The position numbers and the translations under genes were made by a program. DNA of 37,515 nt from a virus, in IMG/VR virus record IMGVR_UViG_3300030116_003389, positions 1 through 37,515 of that record. The stretch is one strand, 5' to 3'. Every line of letters starts with the position of its first letter. The stretch's first letter is position 1. The notes under the pieces are model-generated. The model had not been told where the DNA came from. It did no database searches and was given only the letters and a program-made list of their open reading frames with translations. This document shows positions 31,252 through 37,515 of this stretch, in pieces.

Positions 31252-31638
31252 TTACCACTTCTTATTTTTAGCTTCTAGTTTTTTATACATTGTTTCTAAA
31301 ACATCAAACTTTATTAATAATCTATTATACATATTTACAAGTTTATCAACATCAATTTTTTTATTTTTTTTATTAATATTAGCTAATTCTTTTATTAGAA
31401 AATAATCAGTATTTAATTTACTGGAATGTTTTAGCATATATGGAAATGTTTTTAATGAATGTAAAATAGTAGCATGATTCATATTCAAACTCTTTGCAAT
31501 TTCAACTACTTTGGCATTTGTAAATTCGTAGCATAAAGTAAAATAAATTGCACGTGCATATACATATTCTAATTTCCTTGTTTTCGTAGATATATCAATT
31601 TTAAAATATTTTTCAATTATCTCTCTGAATTTTTTCAT
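31252..31638 (-). CDS. DnaA domain IV-like DNA-binding protein
   Basis: This 128-aa protein has YARAIYFTLCYEFTNAKVVE and IAKSLNMNHATILHSLKTF, matching the DnaA C-terminal DNA-binding domain in which a helix is followed by the signature D/N-H-S/A-T-V/I-x-H. No ATPase domain is present. The rest (KKIDVDKLVNMYNRLLIKFD) is helical. It could bind DnaA-box-like sites on host or phage DNA and act in replication or its control; this is inferred. It lies directly after the RecE-like gene. Confidence 0.7.
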   Translation of the reverse strand: MKKFREIIEKYFKIDISTKTRKLEYVYARAIYFTLCYEFTNAKVVEIAKSLNMNHATILHSLKTFPYMLKHSSKLNTDYFLIKELANINKKNKKIDVDKLVNMYNRLLIKFDVLETMYKKLEAKNKKW

Positions 31639-31643
31639 ATTTT

Positions 31644-32399
31644 TTAAATTACAAATGAACCATCATTGTCATATAGATGCCAATTATAGCTAGTTATTAC
31701 TTGGGTTTCTTTATATATTTCATAATCTTTGAACGCTTGTTTCCATGCTTGTCTGCCACGCTCTAATAATTCTTCACCTAATGTGTACACCTCGACAGTA
31801 TAAGGGTGTGTATTTTGAACAGCTATAAATTTAAAATTATTAATACCCAACATATCCATATAGAATGTAGCTTGAAGATGATATGCATATTTATAGATGT
31901 CACGCTTAAATCCTATTGGCGAATTATCTTGACAAGTTTTTACATCAGAAATAAAATCTTCTTTACGATTTAAAACATCTGGTCTTATTCTAACATCAAT
32001 ATCATTATATTTTCCATAGTGAGATAATTCAATTTCACCTTTTGCATATTGATTTGCTAAAGAATTTTGTTTAAAATTTTTAATGATTTCATTTATTTTA
32101 TCGCCTTCATCTTTAGTTAATATTTTTTTATCATTTGCAAATTTTAATCGCTCTTTATAAATAGCTTGACCCTCTTTAGTTCTTCTATCTAATTTTGGCA
32201 TTATATAATATTCATCATCAAAATTTTTTGGTTCTAACAAAGCACAATGTACAGCTGTACCTAGCGCCATTGCTTTTGATTCAAATGGCTTTTGAAATAA
32301 ATAATGATACATTGATTTTAAATATATTGTTTTAAGCCCTGATGCGCTTATTGCTGATGATGAATGATATGCTTCATTCGTATCTTTTTTACTTATCAT
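31644..32399 (-). CDS. RecE-like exonuclease (PD-(D/E)XK, DUF3799)
   Basis: This 251-aa protein matches the exonuclease VIII-like family: SAISASGLKTIYLKSMYHYL, ALGTAVHCALLEPKNFDDEY, RIRPDVLNRKEDFISDVKTC, with Asp141, Asp152, Lys154, and YAYHLQATFYMDMLG with His174 and Gln176. It degrades one DNA strand to give 3' overhangs for annealing. Together with the ERF-like and SSB-like proteins encoded upstream it forms a recombination module. Confidence 0.9.
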   Translation of the reverse strand: MISKKDTNEAYHSSSAISASGLKTIYLKSMYHYLFQKPFESKAMALGTAVHCALLEPKNFDDEYYIMPKLDRRTKEGQAIYKERLKFANDKKILTKDEGDKINEIIKNFKQNSLANQYAKGEIELSHYGKYNDIDVRIRPDVLNRKEDFISDVKTCQDNSPIGFKRDIYKYAYHLQATFYMDMLGINNFKFIAVQNTHPYTVEVYTLGEELLERGRQAWKQAFKDYEIYKETQVITSYNWHLYDNDGSFVI

Positions 32400-32601
32400 T
32401 TTCTTCTAATTTTTCTATTAAATATTGAACTTCACTAAAATTAAATCGTTTACCACATTTTATACAAATGCACTTATCGTCTATGTATTGAATTTTAGTT
32501 ATTATTTGTGGAGGTTTGCTCACACCATAATTGTAACAAGCATAACCAAATAATAGAATTATAAAAAATAAAGCTATTATTATTGTTTTTTCTTTTGACA
32601 T
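32389..32601 (-). CDS. Membrane-anchored small protein with Cys cluster
   Basis: This 70-aa protein has one N-terminal transmembrane segment (TIIIALFFIILLFGYACYNY) and a soluble part with KCICIKCGKRFNFSEVQYLI, a Cys-x-Cys-x2-Cys cluster that may bind zinc. It overlaps the genes on both sides: the coiled-coil micropeptide (22 bases) and the RecE-like gene (11 bases). The function is unknown. Confidence 0.6.
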   Translation of the reverse strand: MSKEKTIIIALFFIILLFGYACYNYGVSKPPQIITKIQYIDDKCICIKCGKRFNFSEVQYLIEKLEENDK

Positions 32602-32687
32602 ATCTCTAATTGTTTTTTTAATTTTTTGTTTTCTTTCTCTAATGCCTCTATGCGATAGTAAAGAAATTTTAATGATGAATCATCCAT
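32580..32687 (-). CDS. Coiled-coil micropeptide (35 aa)
   Basis: The frame reads MDDSSLKFLYYRIEALEKEN followed by KKLKKQLEICQKKKQ, a clear leucine-heptad coiled coil. It overlaps the stop of the 72-aa gene and the start of the 70-aa membrane protein. The tight overlap supports real translation. The function is unknown. Confidence 0.5.
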   Translation of the reverse strand: MDDSSLKFLYYRIEALEKENKKLKKQLEICQKKKQ

Positions 32688-32898
32688 TTTGTTCTAATTT
32701 TTCTAACTCAAATGTTAAATGGTCTATTGCCTTTTGAATATCTGAATTTGGGGTTTTATGTTTTCTATAAGCACGTAATATATATGTACACGCTGTAGCT
32801 AAATGATATGGCAATTCAAAATTATCAACAACTTCACGTGCTGTATAATTGTTTTTGCCATTATAATATTCAGGTGTTTTTACTTTTGTTTTTGTCAT
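32680..32898 (-). CDS. DUF3310-like protein
   Basis: This 72-aa protein begins MTKTKVKTPEYYNGKNNYTA and continues REVVDNFELPYHLATACTYI, LRAYRKHKTPNSDIQKAIDH. The pattern (helix, LGxxxxYxxRaxxKxxxxxDlxKAixhLxxEL) matches small phage DUF3310 proteins, sometimes called nucleotide kinase-like. It follows a terminator and precedes small membrane or coiled-coil genes. Confidence 0.75.
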   Translation of the reverse strand: MTKTKVKTPEYYNGKNNYTAREVVDNFELPYHLATACTYILRAYRKHKTPNSDIQKAIDHLTFELEKLEQNG

Positions 32899-32905
32899 AA
32901 TAAGA

Positions 32906-32935
32906 AATAAAAAAGCGCCCTAAAATAGAGCGCTT
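32906..32935 (-). terminator. Intrinsic terminator after the SSB-like gene
   Basis: On the minus strand AAGCGCTCT pairs with AGGGCGCTT (10-bp stem with one G-U, 5-base loop) and is followed by a T-rich tract. It may reduce read-through from the recombination genes to the rest of the early operon. Confidence 0.8.
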
Positions 32936-32941
32936 AATTAA

Positions 32942-33232
32942 CTAAAATGGTAAATCATCAGCCCCCTTCTCATCTTTGCTATTACCACTTTGATTTGGCT
33001 TGTAAGTGTTAAAAGTAAGATTGTATGTGCCATCTTCATTTTTCCATAATTGAACCTTGTATTGCTCGTTTCCTTTATACTCACTTTTAGCATTTTCAAT
33101 GCCATCTTGTTTTAATGCTTCGCCTAACTCTTTAGGCGTAATTACACCATTAGCACATAAACTTTCTGGTGCATTTTCACTAGGTGTAAAAAATCTCACA
33201 CCACCGACATACTTTGTTTTTGTTTCACTCAT
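32942..33232 (-). CDS. Single-stranded-DNA-binding protein-like
   Basis: This 96-aa protein ends in an acidic SSB-type tail (SKDEKGADDLPF). The middle has YKVQLWKNEDGTYNLTFNTY, suggesting beta strands. The acidic tail with a final Pro-Phe is the partner-binding tip of SSB proteins. The gene is coupled to the ERF-like gene (ATGA overlap) and is followed by a terminator. The fold itself cannot be seen by eye. Confidence 0.65.
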   Translation of the reverse strand: MSETKTKYVGGVRFFTPSENAPESLCANGVITPKELGEALKQDGIENAKSEYKGNEQYKVQLWKNEDGTYNLTFNTYKPNQSGNSKDEKGADDLPF

Positions 33233-33705
33233 TTTATTTTAAATTTGGTTAATATTTCGTTTCTATATTCTTTTTTCATTTTATATTTTTCTAATACATT
33301 TTGGGCTTGTTTTTTAGTGCCTTTTAATGTATTAACAAATTGTGTTTGCGTTAGCCATTGTTGTTGCTTTTGACTATTAGTAGCATTAACAACTTCATCA
33401 GCACTAGCAACACTAGTATCTATTCCAATACCAAAATTACCTAATGCTCGACCCCACGCACTTGTTTCACAATTTTCAACATATGAAGTTTCATTTATAT
33501 ATGTTGTACCTTTAATTTCTTCAGCCATTCCAGTAGCAACAACAACACCATCTTGTGTTTTAATAGTTGCTTTAATTAGAATAGATTCAGGGGTTTTTTC
33601 AATTACTTCAGACGTTAATGAATAATCAGGAAAATTTTCACGAAAAAATTTTATTCGTTCATTGACTTCAATGTAATCTTTACCTTTAATTTTTATTGTT
33701 TTCAT
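33229..33705 (-). CDS. ERF/RAD52-like single-strand annealing protein
   Basis: This 158-aa protein has VNERIKFFRENFPDYSLTSE, TIKTQDGVVVATGMAEEI and YINETSYVENCETSAWGRAL, then GNFGIGIDTSVASADEVVNA. The FxxxxPdyxl ... a.g.A.E ... vN.tSyvEnxETSAiGRALgxxGiGid..iASadEv pattern is that of phage ERF/RAD52-like annealing proteins, which pair single strands with help from an exonuclease. The RecE-like gene is in the same block. Confidence 0.72.
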   Translation of the reverse strand: MKTIKIKGKDYIEVNERIKFFRENFPDYSLTSEVIEKTPESILIKATIKTQDGVVVATGMAEEIKGTTYINETSYVENCETSAWGRALGNFGIGIDTSVASADEVVNATNSQKQQQWLTQTQFVNTLKGTKKQAQNVLEKYKMKKEYRNEILTKFKIK

Positions 33706-33707
33706 TT

Positions 33708-33893
33708 TTAATTAATTAAATTTTTAAACTCAAACCCTTTGTCTTGTAATATTTTAACTTCATTTAAAGTAAAAGTAAGTGGGTTTTTTAATCTTGATTT
33801 TAGCGTTGGCATTGTGCATTGTAGAAATTCACACACATCATAACGCTTTAAGCGAAGGCGCTTTAATTCGCCTTTAAATTCATTTTCAAACAT
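33708..33893 (-). CDS. Small HTH-like regulator, first early gene
   Basis: Starting at ATG 33891-33893, the protein has 61 aa: MFENEFKGELKRLRLKRYDV, then CEFLQCTMPTLKSRLKNPLT and FTLNEVKILQDKGFEFKNLI. The middle looks like a helix-turn-helix of the Cro/XRE type (YDVCEFLQCTMPTLKSRL). An upstream TTG lies in the -7 box and was rejected. It is the first gene behind the early promoter and could control it. Sequence support is modest. Confidence 0.6.
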   Translation of the reverse strand: MFENEFKGELKRLRLKRYDVCEFLQCTMPTLKSRLKNPLTFTLNEVKILQDKGFEFKNLIN

Positions 33894-33917
33894 ACATTTA
33901 ATTTTAAAGTTCAAATG

Positions 33918-33948
33918 CAAAATTAAAAATATATTTTAATAAAACAAA
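33918..33948 (-). promoter_or_regulatory. Early promoter (TTTG-N19-TAATTTTG)
   Basis: On the minus strand TTTG (33945-33948) is followed after exactly 19 bases by TAATTTTG (33918-33925), the Bacteroidetes housekeeping pattern. Its -33 box is part of the T tract of the preceding terminator. It starts the early operon. Confidence 0.8.
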
Positions 33949-33985
33949 AAAAAAGCGCAAAAACTTAAAAAATTCTTACGCTTTT
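33946..33985 (-). terminator. Intrinsic terminator of the tail operon
   Basis: On the minus strand AAAAGCG pairs with CGCTTTT, extended inward by A-U and G-U pairs, and is followed by a nine-T tract. It follows the tail-tip gene and ends the late transcript. Confidence 0.82.
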
Positions 33986-34015
33986 CACACAGAAAAGGGG
34001 GCTTCTGAATAACCT

Positions 34016-36037
34016 TTATTCTGTTGTAATTCTTAAATTAACACTAATATCATCATCATCATTTGGTAGATGCGCAATGACTTTTGCGTTTGCAGATTTT
34101 ACTTTATATTCAAGACCATCTATATAACAACTTTGTGAATCTTGAAATACTGATGCGCCAAAATTAAACCAAATTCTATTGTTAAATGTTAATGGCTCAA
34201 CATCTTGATTTCTAAAAGTGCCTTCATATCTAACGACAAAATCTCTGTAATCATTCATTATGTTTTGTAGATTACGACCTAGACAAGTTTTATTTAAGCC
34301 ATAATCTCTAGTTCTAGCATATACAAAATCATTTGCTTGTGTGCCATTAAAATAATAAATACCTTTTTGTTCATAATCTTTACTAAATGTTTTTCCAGTA
34401 TTGTTTTCAGCATATTCAATAAATTTTGTTGGCAATTTTTTAGCTTCTGCATTAACACTTCCTGGATGCATATTGAATCCTCCAACAATTCCTACATTAT
34501 CAAAATAAATATCATTAATGTCAGAACTCGAATATGTACAATTATAGACCACAATGCCTACATTGAATTGCGTGGCAGTTGATATATTCGATGCAGTCAT
34601 AGGAACGGTAATTGTGTGCCAATTATTATGTACGTTAAAATCTCTAGTAATAACATGATAATCACTGCCGTCTAATCCCCATGTTTCATTTACATCGTCC
34701 CAAGATGTAGTATTAGGCGACACAGATGTTGAATAAGCTAAAATTGAAAATTGCACAGTAATTGTTGGAGAAGAATCAGCATCATTCAAATCAGAAAAAA
34801 ATGACAATTCTGCATTTCCTCCATGATAATAACGCCAATATTGTGAAGTGTTTAAAGTATTTCTAAACATTTCTGTTGTTCCACTACTAGGAGCAGACCC
34901 AGTTAATTTGATTGATGCATTTCCTTGTGCTGTATTTGAATTTGTGACAATACTAGCATATGTAGAATTAATAGTAAATCCGTAATCACCAAATTCAAAT
35001 CCCATATTATCATTATAAAAATATTTATTAATTTGTGAACTTTCTAAAATATATTTTGCTTTTGCAAATGGGTCAAGATATTCTCTTGTTAAATCACCAC
35101 CTACATTTTTCAATGTAGTTGGACAAATTCTTAAAATTGATTCTTGACTTGTTGATTGATAAACGCCACTAGAGTTATATTTAAAAGTATTTATAGTTTC
35201 AGCACTAGCACTTATTAATTGCGCTTTAATATCATCCCTAATACCAGTAACACTGCCACCTCCGGCAAGTGTTGAATTAATTGAACTTTTAACATTAGAA
35301 TCAAATATATTAGAATTTTCAACTACATACCAACGACCATAAGATTGATAAATTCTACAATTATAACTAGTCAATATTCCTTCTAATTGGTCTTTACATT
35401 TTGGAACATCATTGCCTTTAACTAATTGGTCATTGTGACCACTAGTTGTTAAATAACCTATTATTCTATTTCGTAAAACTGATGGCACATATGGATATGT
35501 ACCAGAATTATCATCATATGAAGGGTATATGTCGGCTTGAACCCAAATTTCCAAATCTAACCCTAGATTATCTAAAATATCTGCAACTCTGTTGCTATTC
35601 CAATAACTACTAGATGTGTTTAATGGTGCATCATAATTATTTAAAGTACCAAGACCATCATATGCTTTTAAAGTAATTGCAGTTGGCGTAGCTTTAAATT
35701 CTTCTTTATATCTATCAACAACTATAAATCCTATCCAGTAGGTTTGCCACGCAGATGAACTATCTTTATATGAAACTTTTATTTGATATTCTCTTTCATC
35801 ATATTCATAGAAATTATCATAAGTAACACTATCGGTAATAAATAAATTCAAACTACAAACACTACCAATTATAGGTTTGTAAAAATCATTTTGACTATTC
35901 CATTTAATAACAACAGGTTCTGCTTGACCTATCATGTCGTTAACAGAACCACTATAATTTTTTTTTAATATTTCAACTTTTTTTTCATAAGTTAAAACAT
36001 CGCTAAATTCTAATCTATATTTAACCCCATATGACAT
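34016..36037 (-). CDS. Tail-tip / baseplate hub-like protein
   Basis: This 673-aa protein directly follows the tape measure gene, the usual place for distal-tail or hub proteins. It begins MSYGVKYRLEFSDVLTYEKK, with VSYKDSSSAWQTYWIGFIVV, FKATPTAITLKAYDGLGTLN and KDQLEGILTSYNCRIYQSYG, features remembered from Bacteroidetes phage tail-tip proteins. The middle, about residues 340-520, is a beta-rich, carbohydrate-binding-module-like insert (SIKLTGSAPSSGTTEMFRNT, NNWHTITVPMTASNIST, DIYFDNVGIVGGF). The family has no specific confirmed activity, so adhesion to the host is inferred. Confidence 0.75.
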   Translation of the reverse strand: MSYGVKYRLEFSDVLTYEKKVEILKKNYSGSVNDMIGQAEPVVIKWNSQNDFYKPIIGSVCSLNLFITDSVTYDNFYEYDEREYQIKVSYKDSSSAWQTYWIGFIVVDRYKEEFKATPTAITLKAYDGLGTLNNYDAPLNTSSSYWNSNRVADILDNLGLDLEIWVQADIYPSYDDNSGTYPYVPSVLRNRIIGYLTTSGHNDQLVKGNDVPKCKDQLEGILTSYNCRIYQSYGRWYVVENSNIFDSNVKSSINSTLAGGGSVTGIRDDIKAQLISASAETINTFKYNSSGVYQSTSQESILRICPTTLKNVGGDLTREYLDPFAKAKYILESSQINKYFYNDNMGFEFGDYGFTINSTYASIVTNSNTAQGNASIKLTGSAPSSGTTEMFRNTLNTSQYWRYYHGGNAELSFFSDLNDADSSPTITVQFSILAYSTSVSPNTTSWDDVNETWGLDGSDYHVITRDFNVHNNWHTITVPMTASNISTATQFNVGIVVYNCTYSSSDINDIYFDNVGIVGGFNMHPGSVNAEAKKLPTKFIEYAENNTGKTFSKDYEQKGIYYFNGTQANDFVYARTRDYGLNKTCLGRNLQNIMNDYRDFVVRYEGTFRNQDVEPLTFNNRIWFNFGASVFQDSQSCYIDGLEYKVKSANAKVIAHLPNDDDDISVNLRITTE

Positions 36038-36039
36038 AA

Positions 36040-37515
36040 CTACAATATTCTATCTCTAGTAGAATTAGCCCTTTCTAATGCTACTACTAAATCTTGTCCA
36101 CGTAATTCAAAAGAACCGCCTACATTAACTTGTTGTGTTCTATTATTAGTTCCAATAAGTCCCTTTAATCTATCTAATGGAGCAACAACCTCTGGGTTAC
36201 TTCTGGCACCAGGATATTCGCCCATAAGTCCCATTGTAGGCGCACTAATTATTCCGCCTTTTGCAAACTTTTTAGTTTTTTTCATTGCAGAAGATACTGC
36301 TCCGACAGCCATTGCTATAAGTGCTGGTAGTACAAAAGCCGCTAAGGGTCCGAAAGATTTTGCACTTTGTCCAGCGCCTTCTACTGCATGACCAATAGAT
36401 GCTCCGCCTGAAGCAGATATTTTAGAAGCCGCATTTGCTCCTAAAACAGCAGTTAAAGCTGAATCTGATGCCATTTGCATAGCATCAGTAGTTGTTTTAT
36501 TTGTCGCTTTTTGTTTATCAGCAATCATCATTTGTAATTGTCCAGCTAAATATTCAGTAACCATATTCATAAAGTTGCTTAAAAACTCACCTAGAGCAGT
36601 ACCAGCAACGCCCATAGTTTCAACTATTGAATTGCCTAAATGACTAAAACTAGCTTGTAATGATTGTGCTGTGCTGTCAGCTGTCCATCCTAATTTTTCT
36701 AATAAAGTAATTTTTTCTTCTATTGCTTTATTATCATCGCCACCTGTAGGCAATACTGTATCAGAACCAATTAAAGTGTCATTTCCAGCACTAGTGTCAC
36801 CACTAGTAGATGTAGTTGAAGTACCTCCACCACCACCAGAAAATAAACTATTCACATTGTCTTTTATGTAGTTTCCAACATTATCTAAACTGTTTTGTAC
36901 TTGTTCAACTGTTTTATGCTCTAGTGAATTACTTAATGCATTTGTATAACTATCAGTAAAATCTTTTGCTATTTTTTTACCAGCATCAGATGCAATAGTT
37001 TGTGCATTATCAAATCCTTCTTCTAATATATCGCCAAAACTACCTTTAAAACCCTTTTCTGAAAATTCTTTTATTAAATTCCACATTGTAGCCCACGCAT
37101 TTACAAATTGGTCAACATATGATTTTATTTTTGTAAATACACCTCTAAATACTGAACCAATTCCAGCAATAGCTACTCTAATAAATTTTGATGAATTATA
37201 TAAATCAACAAATCTATTATATAAGCCAACAACAACTGGTAAAACTTCGCCCCAATTTTTATAAATTACATAAGCAATAGCAGAAAGTCCAGCAACCACC
37301 AATCCAATAGGCGATAATAATGCACCCAATAAACTAACCAATGAACCCACTAATGTTATTATAGTTGGCAATGCAATAGCAACGCCACCTAATGCTAAAA
37401 TTAGCTTTTGCATTGTAGGGTCTAGTTCTGTAAATCTTTTATATAAATTTTGTATAAACCCAACTAATTTTTGAACAGCTGGAACAACAGCAACCATTAA
37501 TTGTTGCCCTAAACT
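36040..37515 (-). CDS. Tail tape measure protein, C-terminal part (enters at right edge)
   Basis: The frame is open to the right edge and reads SLGQQLMVAVVPAVQKLVGF, typical of the tape measure region after the core domain. It has hydrophobic stretches (LILALGGVAIALPTIITLVG, PIGLVVAGLSAIAYVIYKNW; near the end FGPLAAFVLPALIAMAVGAV) and the end region AKGGIISAPTMGLMGEYPGA, EVVAPLDRLKGLI, typical of tape measure C-termini. It continues in frame from base 1, with TAAACT at both edges. The stop TAG (36040-36042) is 2 bases from the next ATG. Confidence 0.88.
   Translation of the reverse strand, partial: SLGQQLMVAVVPAVQKLVGFIQNLYKRFTELDPTMQKLILALGGVAIALPTIITLVGSLVSLLGALLSPIGLVVAGLSAIAYVIYKNWGEVLPVVVGLYNRFVDLYNSSKFIRVAIAGIGSVFRGVFTKIKSYVDQFVNAWATMWNLIKEFSEKGFKGSFGDILEEGFDNAQTIASDAGKKIAKDFTDSYTNALSNSLEHKTVEQVQNSLDNVGNYIKDNVNSLFSGGGGGTSTTSTSGDTSAGNDTLIGSDTVLPTGGDDNKAIEEKITLLEKLGWTADSTAQSLQASFSHLGNSIVETMGVAGTALGEFLSNFMNMVTEYLAGQLQMMIADKQKATNKTTTDAMQMASDSALTAVLGANAASKISASGGASIGHAVEGAGQSAKSFGPLAAFVLPALIAMAVGAVSSAMKKTKKFAKGGIISAPTMGLMGEYPGARSNPEVVAPLDRLKGLIGTNNRTQQVNVGGSFELRGQDLVVALERANSTRDRIL

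Noticed and set aside
33708-33920. Longer 70-aa form of the first early gene from TTG
   Set aside because: The TTG is inside the -7 box of the promoter, so it would not be on the transcript; ATG 33891-33893 is preferred.
1-37515. Integrase, attachment site or lysogeny control region
   Set aside because: No recombinase or clear repressor-antirepressor pair was found; the single small HTH-like protein is not enough to claim temperate life.
1-37515. tRNA genes
   Set aside because: No cloverleaf with a GTTCRA-type arm and acceptor stem was recognised by eye; a tool could still find a diverged one.

Overview
The window looks like the whole genome of a tailed, siphovirus-like phage that infects a member of the Bacteroidetes, probably a (marine) flavobacterium. 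Nearly every real gene lies on the minus strand, and the DNA is very AT-rich. Start codons follow A-rich leaders without clear Shine-Dalgarno motifs. The two best promoters have the Bacteroidetes layout TTTG, 19 bases, TAnnTTTG. No integrase, excisionase, reverse transcriptase, tRNA or CRISPR array was seen, so a lytic lifestyle is likely but not proven. The tape measure gene runs off the left edge and re-enters at the right edge in the same frame, and both edges carry the hexamer TAAACT. The contig is therefore most simply a circular (or circularly permuted) genome of about 37.5 kb opened inside that gene.

In transcription order (right to left), a terminator-promoter pair at about 33.9-34.0 kb starts the early region (33.9-25.6 kb). 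This holds a small HTH-like protein, an ERF-like annealing protein, an SSB-like protein with an acidic tail, a DUF3310-like protein, small membrane or coiled-coil proteins, a RecE-like exonuclease, a DnaA-domain-IV-like protein, a VRR-NUC nuclease, an ABC ATPase-GNAT fusion, a replisome organiser with iterons inside its gene (a lambda O-like origin), a PD-(D/E)XK nuclease and a T7 gp4-like primase-helicase. Then comes a 271-aa protein of unknown function, flanked by two copies of a roughly 50-bp promoter-like element.

The late region opens at about 25.5 kb with an unusual leader: a repeated 24-nt unit whose second copy forms the loop of an intrinsic terminator. It continues with the terminase subunits, portal, MuF-like protein, prohead protease and HK97-type major capsid protein, then a strong terminator. 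Directly after this terminator lies a promoter and a roughly 220-nt, highly structured candidate RNA. Small orphan genes and a PDDEXK_5-like nuclease boxed in by terminators follow. Head-tail connectors and a tail terminator come next, then a lysis/envelope block: a coiled-coil membrane protein, a cysteine-free thioredoxin-like protein, a YfiM-like protein, an outer-membrane-type protein, an M15 peptidase, a Cys-rich micropeptide and a 3-TM holin.

The tail block has a 2868-aa fibre (almost a quarter of the genome) with an S74 self-cleaving chaperone, two tandem tail-tube paralogues, tail assembly chaperones joined by a -1 frameshift at GGGAAAG, the tape measure protein, and a 673-aa tail-tip protein, closed by the terminator at about 33.97 kb. 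The most promising undescribed elements are the structured RNA near 18.6-18.86 kb and the repeat-in-terminator leader near 25.4-25.5 kb.
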